The notes below the pieces were generated by a model. It saw only the letters and a list, made by a program, of their open reading frames with translations, did not search any database and had not been told where the DNA came from. The translations under genes and the position numbers were made by a program. A stretch of DNA of 64,000 nt from Solobacterium sp. (GTDB taxonomy: Bacteria > Bacillota_I > Bacilli_A > Erysipelotrichales > Erysipelotrichaceae). Of this stretch, positions 42,839-52,075 are shown in pieces (position 1 is the stretch's first letter; each line of letters opens with the position of its first letter). The stretch is from contig JAFRMA010000071.1 in the NCBI GenBank assembly GCA_017430925.1, positions 1 through 64,000 of the forward strand. Direction: 5' to 3'.

Positions 42839-44143
42839 TTAGTCAGAGTCTTTTCTTACATACCAGATTGGTATCACCGCGAATAGCGCTACAATCGCTG
42901 CTGCCATGAATAACGCGTACGGAGGCACAAATCCCTCACCGTTCATCCCCATCGCATCCAATCCGATCAACAGAGATATGATTGGTCCCACGATCATCGG
43001 GATCAGCACCATAAAGCACATCCGCACACCCTGGAAACGCCCTTCGGTACCTTCCGGAAGATAGTCCTGGAAAGAAGAAGTAAATGCCCCGGTCAGAGAT
43101 AATATACCACCCATCATCAATACTCCGCCAACGTACAGGATCAGGGTTTTCGTTATCCCGGAAGTAAACTGGATCATCCAGAAAGAGAGGATACCCAGAA
43201 TCATAATCGTGAGTAAAGGATAATAGAAATGTTTTCTTCCCTTCTTGTCAAATAAGATTCCCATGACTGCGGTAAAGACTGCCGCGCCGACGATGATCAC
43301 TGCCATCGGAATCACAAAACCATCTCCCAGGCCAAGAGTAACGATCAGGAAGTTGATCAGATAAGAGAAGAATGTCTGCTGGGCAATACCGATAATACAC
43401 GCGGCAGAAAGACAGATGTAGATCATCTTGTTGTTTCTGATGATCTCCTTTTGGAATCCGTAGAAAGTTTCTTTCAGGTAATTCTTTCCCTCAGCCTTCT
43501 GGATACCCGGCGCATCCTGCAGGACAAACAATGCAAGGATCCCCGCCACGATTGGAATTATACCCAGTACGATGAAGAACAGCGCGTTACTTTCATTTGC
43601 GGAATTGTACAAACTGCCGAGACCGACGAACACGATAACTACCGCAATCACCGGCAGTATTGCAAGAATGGAGTTTAACTTGCCGCGGTTGGTCTTGTCG
43701 GTGACATCTGCCACCCACGCGTTGAACGCCGCGTCGTTGGATGTGGAACCCGCAAAAGTCATTAAGCAGTCAAAGAATACAAGGAGAGCCGCAATCAATC
43801 CTACTCTGGACGCGTCTGCCTTCATCGGCAATAACGCAAACAACATGATGGTAAAGCCCCAGAAGATATAGCCAAACGCAATAAACGGCTTACGTTTCCC
43901 GGTTCTGTCACTGAGTCCTCCCGCAAAGATGGTCGTTGCGGTAGCCGCAACAGCGGATAAAATCACCATCAGCGTGGTTACACCGTAAGACATGTCTGCC
44001 CTTCCGGAATTAGCAAAGATATCCTGCGCAAATGTCGCAAAATACATATTCTCTACGATCCAGGCAATCTGTCCGACAAGCCCGAAAAAGACTGCGGAAA
44101 ACCATACTCTTCCGCCTAATGGTGTAGATTTCTTTCCGTCCAT
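42839..44143 (-). CDS. MFS transporter (sugar-carrier-like)
   Basis: A 434-residue carrier with 12 predicted helices. The loop GGLSDRTGKRKPFI after helix 2 is the MFS A-motif, and a second copy GILFDKKGRKH begins the C-terminal half. The N-terminal PLGGRVWFSAVFFGL and the central loop resemble the sugar-cation symporter and SLC45-type carriers. It has AGGAGG upstream and stands alone. Candidate cargo is a sugar or oligosaccharide; nothing in the sequence fixes it. Confidence 0.88.
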   Translation of the reverse strand: MDGKKSTPLGGRVWFSAVFFGLVGQIAWIVENMYFATFAQDIFANSGRADMSYGVTTLMVILSAVAATATTIFAGGLSDRTGKRKPFIAFGYIFWGFTIMLFALLPMKADASRVGLIAALLVFFDCLMTFAGSTSNDAAFNAWVADVTDKTNRGKLNSILAILPVIAVVIVFVGLGSLYNSANESNALFFIVLGIIPIVAGILALFVLQDAPGIQKAEGKNYLKETFYGFQKEIIRNNKMIYICLSAACIIGIAQQTFFSYLINFLIVTLGLGDGFVIPMAVIIVGAAVFTAVMGILFDKKGRKHFYYPLLTIMILGILSFWMIQFTSGITKTLILYVGGVLMMGGILSLTGAFTSSFQDYLPEGTEGRFQGVRMCFMVLIPMIVGPIISLLIGLDAMGMNGEGFVPPYALFMAAAIVALFAVIPIWYVRKDSD

Positions 44144-44253
44144 GAGTACCCCTCCTGAACAACTATCGTTGCTTATACAATGTCATTATATACCACATGC
44201 GGATAAGTGCAGGAGAATACGAGGCTATATATGATTTGGGAAAAGAATATTTC

Positions 44254-44287
44254 AAAAGACCTCACATTTCCATGCGAGGTCTTTTTT
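44254..44287 (-). terminator. Hairpin downstream of the M20 peptidase gene
   Basis: A 10-bp stem AAAAGACCTC/GAGGTCTTTT with a 12-base loop. The T run is stronger on the plus strand (seven T) but the only gene ending here is the minus-strand peptidase, where four T follow the stem. Confidence 0.65.
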
Positions 44288-44324
44288 ACTTGTTCTGAAT
44301 ACTACCGATCAGGATACACCGGAA

Positions 44325-45710
44325 TCAGGATTCCACGGAATCTCCCGCAAGCGCCGCAATGGCATCTGCCAGAAGCTTGGTGTTCAGATCAATCTGTTCC
44401 ATGGTAATAAATTCGTTTGCCACATGGACGCTGCTTGGGCACTTGTAGCCTTCCGGACCGAAACTGACCGCGTTCTTCAGGTGCCTTGCATAAGTACCGC
44501 CGCCGATTCTCTGCGGTTTGGCATCTGTTTCTCCGGTACGTTCAATGAAGACCTTCAGCAGTCCCTGCACCAGTTCCGAATCTTCCGGAATGGAGAAGCC
44601 CTGTCCATAGTACCAGTGTTCCAGGGTTCCTCCGGCAGCCTGTGCGGCTTCATCCAGTTTCTTGTGGATGAAATCGCCGTCTATACTGGTAGGTACCCGC
44701 AGATCCAGTGTGATAAAGAAACCATTCTCATCCCAGTGCATGACACCGAGGTTGCATGTCAGTCTGCCCGAATAATCCTCGAAGTCCAGCCCCAGATTCT
44801 CTCCGTAATAACCCATACCGAAGCTCTTTACAAGACCGTCGATACTTTGTTTGTCTTCGGGTGCAAGGGGCAGATCCTTCATGAGGTAAATCAGTCCCTG
44901 CAGCGCATTGGCACCTTCCCACGGCAGTGATGCATGGCAGCTCTCTCCCTGCATTAAGATTTCCGTGCCTCCTTCTGCCGGTGTCAGAGTCCATTTGAAC
45001 TTTTCCGGCATCTCAATGCAGGAGACACAGCTGCGGACTGTCTGCAGATCCAAAGGGACAAATGCTTTTGCTGTTCCCGGAGCAATATTTGGTGCCTGCC
45101 CTGCATCCAGACGGATTGTTGACGCGTATTTCCGCACGATCCGTCCGCCGCAGCCGCTCTTTTCAGAACTGACAACCGGATAGTTCGCATCCGGGCTGAA
45201 AGACATATCCGGCATACCCATCTTCTCAATATAGTAATCCACACACTTCATGCCCGTTTCTTCATTACAGCCGAGAATAATACGCACTTTGCGCTTCAGG
45301 GGTATGCCTGCTTCCTTGACTGCTTTCAAAGCATAGATGGACATGATTGCCGGTCCCTTGTCATCCAGCGCACCACGGGCATACAGTTTATCATCATGAA
45401 TTTCTGCCGCAAACGGAGGATACAGCCAGCCGTCCCCCGTAGGCACGACATCCAGATGCGCCAGGATTCCGAGCATCTCATCCCCTTCGCCGTAATCAAC
45501 ATAACCACAGTAACCATCCAGGTTATGGGCTTCAAAACCCAGTCGTCTGGACATTGCCAGTGTGCTTTCCAGACAGTCATTGACATCTTTACCAAACGGC
45601 ATCCCGTCTTCCGGGGCACCTTCCAGTGACGGATAACGCAGACATTCCTGCATATCCGCAATCAGCTCACCCTTGTGGTCATCAATCCACTGATCTGCTT
45701 TTTTGTTCAT
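44325..45710 (-). CDS. M20 family dipeptidase (PepV/Sapep-like)
   Basis: A 461-residue zinc dipeptidase. Metal and catalytic motifs are in order: LAHLDVVPTG (His and Asp near 80), ARGALDDKGP (bridging Asp), GCNEETGM (catalytic Glu-Glu) and SFSPDANYP; the last His is in GGGTYARHLKN. PepV-type length and the DDK motif fit a cytoplasmic dipeptidase. I start it at MNKKADQW, five bases after AAGGAGG; a longer frame runs 30 residues into non-coding sequence. Confidence 0.9.
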   Translation of the reverse strand: MNKKADQWIDDHKGELIADMQECLRYPSLEGAPEDGMPFGKDVNDCLESTLAMSRRLGFEAHNLDGYCGYVDYGEGDEMLGILAHLDVVPTGDGWLYPPFAAEIHDDKLYARGALDDKGPAIMSIYALKAVKEAGIPLKRKVRIILGCNEETGMKCVDYYIEKMGMPDMSFSPDANYPVVSSEKSGCGGRIVRKYASTIRLDAGQAPNIAPGTAKAFVPLDLQTVRSCVSCIEMPEKFKWTLTPAEGGTEILMQGESCHASLPWEGANALQGLIYLMKDLPLAPEDKQSIDGLVKSFGMGYYGENLGLDFEDYSGRLTCNLGVMHWDENGFFITLDLRVPTSIDGDFIHKKLDEAAQAAGGTLEHWYYGQGFSIPEDSELVQGLLKVFIERTGETDAKPQRIGGGTYARHLKNAVSFGPEGYKCPSSVHVANEFITMEQIDLNTKLLADAIAALAGDSVES

Positions 45711-46017
45711 ATTTCCTCCTTGTATATTTCTATTCTGCATGCCAGGCACTGATGCCTGCTGCTTTACTTGTATATTAACAGGTATGCGGCTGAAATACAT
45801 CTGCCCTATGCATAAGAAATGGCTTCACAAATATATAACTTTGACTAGTCTGCTTTTAATGTATCCGTTCAGATCATTCAGATCTACTCCTCTTTAGTGT
45901 TCAGAGACTTAAACCGTTGTATTTCATCCTGATCTTCAGGGTTTTTCCGAAAAAAACATGTCTGCTTTACAACAGACATGTCTTTATGAGTTACCCGGAT
46001 AATCAGGTTTATTTGTC
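45711..46017. other. Intergenic region with hairpins only
   Basis: These 307 bases are upstream of the peptidase and downstream of the rubrerythrin gene. They hold a short palindrome AGGCA-CTGA-TGCCT near 45745, a small CCTGA/TCAGG hairpin followed by GTTTTT near 45928-45946, and the rubrerythrin terminator. A 64-codon plus-strand frame here is poor in composition. No gene is supported. Confidence 0.6.
45950..45981 (-). terminator. Rho-independent terminator of the rubrerythrin operon
   Basis: On the minus strand ACATGTCTG pairs with CAGACATGT around an eight-base loop and is followed by six or seven T, 37 bases past the stop codon. Confidence 0.88.
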
Positions 46018-47181
46018 TTAGTAGTTCTCAGCGTTGACTTCAAAGTATGCCTGCGGATGCGCACATACCGGGCAGACTTCCGGAGCCTGGGTTCCGACGA
46101 CAATATGACCGCAGTTACGGCATTCCCACACCTTGACTTCACTCTTCTTAAAGACTTCCTGGGCTTCAACATTCCTCAGCAATGCGCGGTATCTTTCTTC
46201 GTGATGTTTCTCAATTGCCGCAACACCGCGGAACTTGGCTGCCAGTTCCGGGAATCCTTCTTCTTCCGCTGTCTTCGCAAAGCCTTCATACATGTCGGTC
46301 CACTCATAGTTCTCACCGTCTGCGGCTGCCGCGAGATTCTCTGCGGTCGTACCGATGCCGTTGAGTTCCTTGAACCACATCTTGGCATGTTCCTTCTCGT
46401 TGTCTGCTGTCTTCAGGAACAATGCCGCTATCTGTTCGTAGCCTTCTTTCTTGGCTTTACTTGCAAAGTAGGTATATTTGTTTCTTGCCTGGGATTCACC
46501 GGCAAACGCAGCTTCCAGATTCTTCTCTGTCTGGGTTCCTGCATACGGGTTCTTCTTCGGCTCTTCCACCAGCTGCAGGTTATCTCCTGTTGCCTTGCAC
46601 AGAGGGCATACCGGCTCTGTTCCTTCTTCTGCTTCAAACACCTGGCCGCAGATCAAACATTTGTAAGTCTTCATTGTCTTCTTTTCTCCTTCTTTATTAA
46701 ATGTTAACTTTTCCAGCAGACACGCTGCTGTTTCTGCCTGTTTTCCTTCCGTCGTTTTGACGATTTCTTCCAGCATTTCTCTGGTATTTTCTCCCTGCGG
46801 AAGCATATATCCTGCTTCGCGCATGATGTCTTCCGTAACTAACCGGATCGATCCGGCAGCTGCTGTCATCAGGCGGTATAAGCCATCCAGTTCCGTACCA
46901 TCCGCAATCTGACGCGCTGTCTGTTCTTCCCGTGACTTCTGCTGCGCAAAGTCATAGAGTACCTGCCTTACCTGGTCATCTTTCACCTGAGGAACTGGAT
47001 ACTCATACGGAACCATACTGATTGCATGACTGGGACAGGCATCCGCGCATACGCCGCATCCGATGCACCTTTCCACATCAATGACGCTGTTCTCGGTATC
47101 GGAAGCTCCGGTCGGACAGACATACAGACAAAGACAATCCTTTGTACAGAGACGTACATTTCTTACCGCAAACTTCTTCAT
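46018..47181 (-). CDS. Ferredoxin-rubrerythrin fusion protein
   Basis: A 387-residue redox protein. Residues 1-60 form a two-cluster ferredoxin, the first set (Cys12, 16, 18, 22) with odd C-x3-C-x-C spacing, the second (Cys39, 42, 45, 49) normal. A helical linker of about 100 residues follows. From Met170 a complete rubrerythrin begins: rubredoxin site (Cys175, 178, 192, 195), ferritin-like diiron domain ([25 protein letters not shown]) and a second rubredoxin site at the end. It should reduce hydrogen peroxide. GGAG before Met170 could also allow separate translation of the rubrerythrin part. It overlaps the upstream gene by ATGA. Confidence 0.9.
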   Translation of the reverse strand: MKKFAVRNVRLCTKDCLCLYVCPTGASDTENSVIDVERCIGCGVCADACPSHAISMVPYEYPVPQVKDDQVRQVLYDFAQQKSREEQTARQIADGTELDGLYRLMTAAAGSIRLVTEDIMREAGYMLPQGENTREMLEEIVKTTEGKQAETAACLLEKLTFNKEGEKKTMKTYKCLICGQVFEAEEGTEPVCPLCKATGDNLQLVEEPKKNPYAGTQTEKNLEAAFAGESQARNKYTYFASKAKKEGYEQIAALFLKTADNEKEHAKMWFKELNGIGTTAENLAAAADGENYEWTDMYEGFAKTAEEEGFPELAAKFRGVAAIEKHHEERYRALLRNVEAQEVFKKSEVKVWECRNCGHIVVGTQAPEVCPVCAHPQAYFEVNAENY

Positions 47182-47816
47182 CTTCCGTCTCTCCCTTCGA
47201 TCTTCTCAAACTTCCATGCCGGGACCTTGCATACAGGACAGAGTTCCGGAGGTGTATCTCCGATATAAACAAAGCCGCATACCGTACAAAGCCATACCTC
47301 TGTACCTTCCAGCATCGCTTCTCCTTCCCGCAGATATCTGCCGACTAACGATGACAACATCCTGGTCACCTTCTCACCCCACACACAGCTTCTGGCTGCG
47401 CCGCGATCTTTCGCTTCGTCTGTGCATGCCCGTACAGCCGGATATCCGCTGATATCCTCCGCAAGCATCTGCGCAAGTTTCTCCGTTTCCGCATCATTTA
47501 CCGGTGTGATATTGGCGGTAAAGTATTCTGCCAGCTGACGGAAGAGTTCTGCTTCTTCGGGTTTATATTGTTTCTCACAACCCCGGGATAGATTTGAACA
47601 TACTGCTGCAAGCTGCCCGGCAGAGAGCTTTTTCAGGTCTGTCTGTGCATACTTCAGCGTGGATGAAGAAGATACGGTTACTGGTTCTTCAGCCTTGAAA
47701 TCCGCCTTTAATGCCCCGCAGAGAGGACATTTCCAATCTTCTGGCAATTCCGCAAAAGGAATCTTTTCTCTGCTGTCATCATAAACATAACCGCAGATCT
47801 GGCAAACATATCTCAT
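47178..47816 (-). CDS. Double-rubredoxin protein with helical middle domain
   Basis: A 212-residue cytoplasmic redox protein. A rubredoxin domain at 1-40 (Cys5, 8, 30, 33) and a rubredoxin-like site at the C-terminus ([14 protein letters not shown]) flank about 120 helical residues. The middle may be a decayed ferritin-like domain; I see no clear diiron ligands. It is the first gene of the operon, with AGGAGG and a good promoter, and overlaps the ferredoxin-rubrerythrin gene by four bases. It probably passes electrons to that peroxidase. Confidence 0.85.
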   Translation of the reverse strand: MRYVCQICGYVYDDSREKIPFAELPEDWKCPLCGALKADFKAEEPVTVSSSSTLKYAQTDLKKLSAGQLAAVCSNLSRGCEKQYKPEEAELFRQLAEYFTANITPVNDAETEKLAQMLAEDISGYPAVRACTDEAKDRGAARSCVWGEKVTRMLSSLVGRYLREGEAMLEGTEVWLCTVCGFVYIGDTPPELCPVCKVPAWKFEKIEGRDGR

Positions 47817-47887
47817 ACGCGTGTTCCTCCTGTATCAGAAATATCGCAATGATGCCGTATCGGTTTGAAATCGTCCGGAATGAATTG

Positions 47888-47916
47888 TATATATCTGGTG
47901 ATACTCTCTATCTCAA
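47888..47916 (-). promoter_or_regulatory. Sigma-A-type promoter of the rubredoxin/rubrerythrin operon
   Basis: Minus strand: TTGAGA (five of six), a 17-base spacer and TATATA (four of six), about 72 bases upstream of the ATG at 47816. Confidence 0.6.
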
Positions 47917-48006
47917 TGTTATCGTTACTCGCTGTATGCGTCAATTTGAAACTTAAGCAGTACACAAAAAGAAACGGATATTACGAAATTAATAACTATT
48001 TATATT

Positions 48007-48035
48007 TTGACCATCCAACCAATTTATATTACTAT
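48007..48035 (+). promoter_or_regulatory. Sigma-A-type promoter of the glycyl radical operon
   Basis: TTGACC (five of six), a 17-base spacer and TACTAT (four of six), about 88 bases before the activase ATG. Confidence 0.6.
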
Positions 48036-48122
48036 TACATTGATATATTCGTACTTACCGGAAGATATGCCTCGTACAGGTCATCTTCGTACTTTGAAAA
48101 TACGGATCACAGGAGTGAAAAG

Positions 48123-49037
48123 ATGAACATACCGCTGATTACAGATATCCGTGGAAACTGCCTGGATGACGGACCCGGCATACGTACCATCATCTTTTTC
48201 AAAGGATGCACACTTCACTGTATCTGGTGTCACAATCCTGAAACATACTCTTCCAGCCCGGAACTATCCGTGTCAAGGGATGATTGTATACGATGCGGCA
48301 GCTGTGCGCCGGTATGCCCTCAGGGTGCCATATCCCCTCTTCATCCGGAGATCACCGACCGGGAGAAATGTAACCTCTGTTTTCAATGCACCGGACATTG
48401 TCCGTCCAAAGCACGCCGGAGAGTAGGCATACCCATGACCGTGGAAGAAGTTCTGGATATCTGTCTATCTGACAAAGCGTTCTATGATGTTTCCGGTGGA
48501 GGAGTAACCTTCAGCGGCGGAGAACCCGGTATGTATCCGGAATGGACAGGTCAGCTGGCAAGACAACTGAAAGATAACGGCATATCCGTATACATGGAAA
48601 CTGCCGGCTGTATTCCCTACAGGGAAGTCAGAAAACATCTTCTTCCTTATCTTTCCGGTATATATATGGATATTAAACTGATAGATCCGGAACTGCATAA
48701 ACGATACTGCGGCAGAGACAACCAGGAGATTCTCGGCAACTTCCGGCACTTTCTGGAAGATTCAGAAGAACTGGGATACGAATTCCTGCCTCGTACACCT
48801 CTGATTCCCGGAATCACCGATACGGAGGACAATCTGAGACAAATCGCCGCTTTCTACCACACCAATGGAGTTACCCGTACACAGCTTCTTCCCTACAATC
48901 CCACCTGGTATCCAAAAGCAGAGAAACTGGGAATCCGGATCAACGAAGAACTAAGCGGACTGCAGCAGCCGCAAAGTATTGAGCATCTGCAGAAATGCCG
49001 GGATATCTTTGAGGAAGCCGGTATACCATGTATATAA
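48123..49037 (+). CDS. Glycyl radical enzyme activase (radical SAM)
   Basis: A 304-residue activating enzyme. The radical SAM motif C-x3-C-x2-C is Cys29, Cys33, Cys36 in KGCTLHCIWCHNPET, the form seen in activases of the pyruvate formate-lyase type. A ferredoxin insert follows with two four-Cys sets (55, 58, 61, 65 and 83, 86, 89, 93), as in activases of dehydratase and decarboxylase glycyl radical enzymes. SGGGVTFSGGEP and the C-terminal RTPLIPGITD are conserved. It abstracts hydrogen from the glycine of its partner. The start MNIPLITD has GGAG nearby; the partner starts 16 bases after its stop. Confidence 0.95.
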   Translation: MNIPLITDIRGNCLDDGPGIRTIIFFKGCTLHCIWCHNPETYSSSPELSVSRDDCIRCGSCAPVCPQGAISPLHPEITDREKCNLCFQCTGHCPSKARRRVGIPMTVEEVLDICLSDKAFYDVSGGGVTFSGGEPGMYPEWTGQLARQLKDNGISVYMETAGCIPYREVRKHLLPYLSGIYMDIKLIDPELHKRYCGRDNQEILGNFRHFLEDSEELGYEFLPRTPLIPGITDTEDNLRQIAAFYHTNGVTRTQLLPYNPTWYPKAEKLGIRINEELSGLQQPQSIEHLQKCRDIFEEAGIPCI

Positions 49038-49053
49038 ATTTCAGGAAACAGTT

Positions 49054-52020
49054 ATGAGCAGCACCATGAACAGACGCATCGCAAATCTCTGCACAGCCGG
49101 AGTACTCCGGTATTTTGCGCTGGTTTTTACCCGTGTCAGGAAATACAGGGAATATCTGAAGACAAAAGATGGGTGGAAACAGTTCTCCATCGGTATTCTG
49201 ACCGAAGATGGTTCCGTCTCCCAGAGTATCTGGTTCTCTGACGGTAAAGCCACTGTCAATAATACAGCGAAAGGCGCAGACACAAAACTGATCATCCAGG
49301 ATACCGGCGTTTTGAAACAACTCGCGGTACTTCCTCCAAACGAAGTACTGAATCTGATTCTGAAGAACCGGATGAGGATCAGCGGGAATGCCGCTAACAT
49401 GGAGTTATTCAATTTACTGATCTCCGTTCTGATGAAAGATCGTCAGATTGCCCAGATGCGTGCGCAGGCCGAAGAACGGAAAACAAGCGGACAAGCCATG
49501 GTTTCCGGCAATAGTACAAATACTCATTCAAAACGCGGGATGACCTTTTTGAAAGCAGAAAGTACTGACCCGGGGGTGAAGTATCTGAATGATGACCCTT
49601 ACCTCTCTGCCTGGTCACTTGAAGATTTTCCGCGTCTTCAGAAATTCCTGAAGATCCATCACGAAGTACGTCCGGCAATTTGTATCGAAAGAGCGCAGAT
49701 CCTCACCGATTTCTTCCGTTCCGAGGGTTTTGAAACACAAACAGATGGTACCCCATGGATACCGGAGATACGTCAGGGACGTGCTTTCCGGCACCTGATG
49801 GAGCAGAAAAAACCGATCATACGTAAAAATGACCTGCTTGCCGGCACAACTACATCCAAAGAGATTGGTGTTCCGCTGTATCCGGATGGAGCCGGAGTCA
49901 TGTTGTGGGGTGAACTGTTAACTGTCCACGAACGGGTGCTGAATCCCTATCAGCCCCTCAGTGAGCAGGAAATCCGGGCATTGAATCAGGATATCTTCCC
50001 GTTCTGGTCCCACCGCAATTTCCGGGAATATGTCCGTGACGTGTATCATGAGCCTTTAGGTCAGCAGCTCGACGAACGCTGCGCAGCGACTTTCCTGTGG
50101 AAGACGGTTGCTCTTTCCCATACCGTTCTGGATTATCCGAAATTACTGCGTCTCGGTCTTCGCGGGATCCTGCGGGAGATTGACGAAGAGATTGCCGGCG
50201 GAAACACTTCTATACAAAAGAAACAGTATCTCGAAGCGATGAAGGATACGTGTCAGGGGATGATCACCTATGCGCACCACCTGGCTGAAGAAGCCCGGAA
50301 AGAGGCAAAAACAGAGACAGACCCAAAACGGAAAGAAGAACTTTTACACATCGCTGAAACAGCCGCGCACTCACCCGAGCATCCTGCCCGGACACTGGAT
50401 GAAGCAGTCCAGGCAATCTGGACACACTGGATTGGTGTACACATGGAAAACACCAATGCCGGTTTCTCGCTGGGAAGAATGGATCAGTGGCTCCAGCCTT
50501 ACTTTGAAAGGGATATGTCATTACTAAACACCGATACAGAGAGGAAAGCCTATCTGGCACATGTCATTGAACTGATCGGATGTTTCTATCTCCGCTGCCA
50601 GGATCACCTTCCGATGATACCGGATATCGGTAATTACTTGTTTGGAGGAAGTTCTTCGGATCAGGCAATCACCCTGGGAGGAGTCACTACTGAAGGAGAA
50701 GATGCGGTCAATGACATGACCTATATCTTTTTGAAAGTAACAGAGATCCTGAGTATGCGTGATCCGAATGTGAATGCCCGCTATCATCCGCAGAAGAACA
50801 GTCTGACTTATCTGAAACGTTTATGTGAAGTCAATGTCCATACTACATCCACGCCTTCCATACACAACGATGAAGCGGTCATGCGTTCACTGCAGGGTCA
50901 TGGATATACGCAGGAGGATATTCGGAATTGGGCGGCTACCGGCTGTGTGGAACCAACCCTCTCCGGAAAACATATGGGACATACCAACTGTATGATGTTC
51001 AACATGGTATCTGCGTTGGAAATGGCCATGTATAACGGGTATCACCCTTTAATGCGCTGGCATCTCGGTCCCAAAACCGGGGAAGCCGGGGATCTGCGGA
51101 CATTTGAAGATTTCCTGAATGCTTTCTTTACGCAGCTGCAGTATCAGGCAGACCTCGCCTGTGAATTCAATCATCAGCTGGGTGAAGCACACGCAGTACT
51201 GCGGCCTACTCCATTCATGTCCACGCTGATGGACGGATGTATCCGCAGCGGTAAAGATGCAGTAAAAGGAGGAGCTGTATACAATACTTCCGGTACTGCC
51301 TGTATCGGTCTTGCGGATGTTGTGGATTCCCTGCTGGCTGTCAAATCATTAGTCTATGACCGGAAGCTTTATCGTCTGGAAGAGATTACGGAAGCCGCCG
51401 GGCAAAACTTTGAGGGCTATGAAACAATGCGCAGGATCATCCTGACTGAAACTCCCCGTTTCGGGTCTGGTAATACGGAGGCAGTAAACATGGCCAACCG
51501 GGTTACTTCCTTCGTTCATGACTGTTTCCGCAGACATACGAATTACCGCGGCGGTCCGTATACCACAGGTTTCTGGTCCATGTCCAACCATGTGGCTTTC
51601 GGCTCACTGACCGGTGCCCTTCCCTCCGGAAGACTGGCGTATCAGCCGTTTACTCCCGGGCTTACACCTGAAGCCAACGCATCCCGTAATCTTCTGGATA
51701 ATCTGAAAGACGTTGCGGCTCTGGATCCGGTGAACCTGGATAACAATATTGCGTTTAACGTGAAGGTGAATCCTTCGCCAATGGACAGCCATGAGACCAC
51801 AGTAGAACATCTGGCTTCCTATGTCCGTGCTTACAGCAAACTTGGAGGTATGCAGATGCAGTTCAACGTTGTCTCTTCCGATACAATGCGGGCTGCCATG
51901 GCGGATCCTGAACAGTACCGGAATCTGATGGTACGTATCTCGGGATATAATGCATACTTTACGGAATTGAACCGTGATTTACAGTTGGAACTAATCCGGA
52001 GGGCAGATTACAAGATATAG
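49054..52020 (+). CDS. Glycyl radical enzyme with N-terminal SCP2-like domain
   Basis: A 988-residue enzyme. Residues about 15-130 look like an SCP2 sterol-carrier fold: FSIGILTEDGSVSQ, then FSDGKATV, TKLIIQDTGVL and RMRISGNAANMELFN. A linker of about 40 residues leads to the glycyl radical barrel from about 200. The thiyl Cys631 and Glu633 sit in ATGCVEPTLSGKH, as in dehydratase, lyase and decarboxylase types, and the radical Gly964 is in VRISGYNAYF. The reaction is unknown. The SCP2-like part could bind a hydrophobic substrate. I start it at MSSTMNRR, with AGGA about eight bases upstream; a longer frame lies within the activase gene. Confidence 0.9.
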   Translation: MSSTMNRRIANLCTAGVLRYFALVFTRVRKYREYLKTKDGWKQFSIGILTEDGSVSQSIWFSDGKATVNNTAKGADTKLIIQDTGVLKQLAVLPPNEVLNLILKNRMRISGNAANMELFNLLISVLMKDRQIAQMRAQAEERKTSGQAMVSGNSTNTHSKRGMTFLKAESTDPGVKYLNDDPYLSAWSLEDFPRLQKFLKIHHEVRPAICIERAQILTDFFRSEGFETQTDGTPWIPEIRQGRAFRHLMEQKKPIIRKNDLLAGTTTSKEIGVPLYPDGAGVMLWGELLTVHERVLNPYQPLSEQEIRALNQDIFPFWSHRNFREYVRDVYHEPLGQQLDERCAATFLWKTVALSHTVLDYPKLLRLGLRGILREIDEEIAGGNTSIQKKQYLEAMKDTCQGMITYAHHLAEEARKEAKTETDPKRKEELLHIAETAAHSPEHPARTLDEAVQAIWTHWIGVHMENTNAGFSLGRMDQWLQPYFERDMSLLNTDTERKAYLAHVIELIGCFYLRCQDHLPMIPDIGNYLFGGSSSDQAITLGGVTTEGEDAVNDMTYIFLKVTEILSMRDPNVNARYHPQKNSLTYLKRLCEVNVHTTSTPSIHNDEAVMRSLQGHGYTQEDIRNWAATGCVEPTLSGKHMGHTNCMMFNMVSALEMAMYNGYHPLMRWHLGPKTGEAGDLRTFEDFLNAFFTQLQYQADLACEFNHQLGEAHAVLRPTPFMSTLMDGCIRSGKDAVKGGAVYNTSGTACIGLADVVDSLLAVKSLVYDRKLYRLEEITEAAGQNFEGYETMRRIILTETPRFGSGNTEAVNMANRVTSFVHDCFRRHTNYRGGPYTTGFWSMSNHVAFGSLTGALPSGRLAYQPFTPGLTPEANASRNLLDNLKDVAALDPVNLDNNIAFNVKVNPSPMDSHETTVEHLASYVRAYSKLGGMQMQFNVVSSDTMRAAMADPEQYRNLMVRISGYNAYFTELNRDLQLELIRRADYKI

Positions 52021-52075
52021 TCTATAATCGGGCGGACAGCATAGTATAATATTCTCAGAAAAGGAGATCTGAATA

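Larger units (their letters stand above)
47817..48122. other. Divergent promoter region between redox operons
   Basis: This 306-base AT-rich gap separates the rubredoxin operon (minus) from the glycyl radical operon (plus). One candidate sigma-A promoter points each way (47888-47916 and 48007-48035). A continuous frame runs through it in phase with the activase but its composition is non-coding. I saw no clear operator. Confidence 0.7.

Noticed and set aside
45703-45897. A 64-codon plus-strand frame upstream of the M20 peptidase
   Set aside because: It overlaps the peptidase start and ribosome site and has the Cys/Phe/Leu-rich composition of non-coding AT-rich sequence.
46018-46674. A separate rubrerythrin gene starting at Met170 of the fusion
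   Set aside because: There is no stop between the parts and the ribosome spacing (11 bases from GGAG) is long; the fused reading is kept and the internal start is noted as an option.
47865-48122. In-frame N-terminal extension of the activase by 86 residues
   Set aside because: It is Tyr/Asn-rich noise covering two promoters; the start at 48123 has a ribosome site and fits family length.
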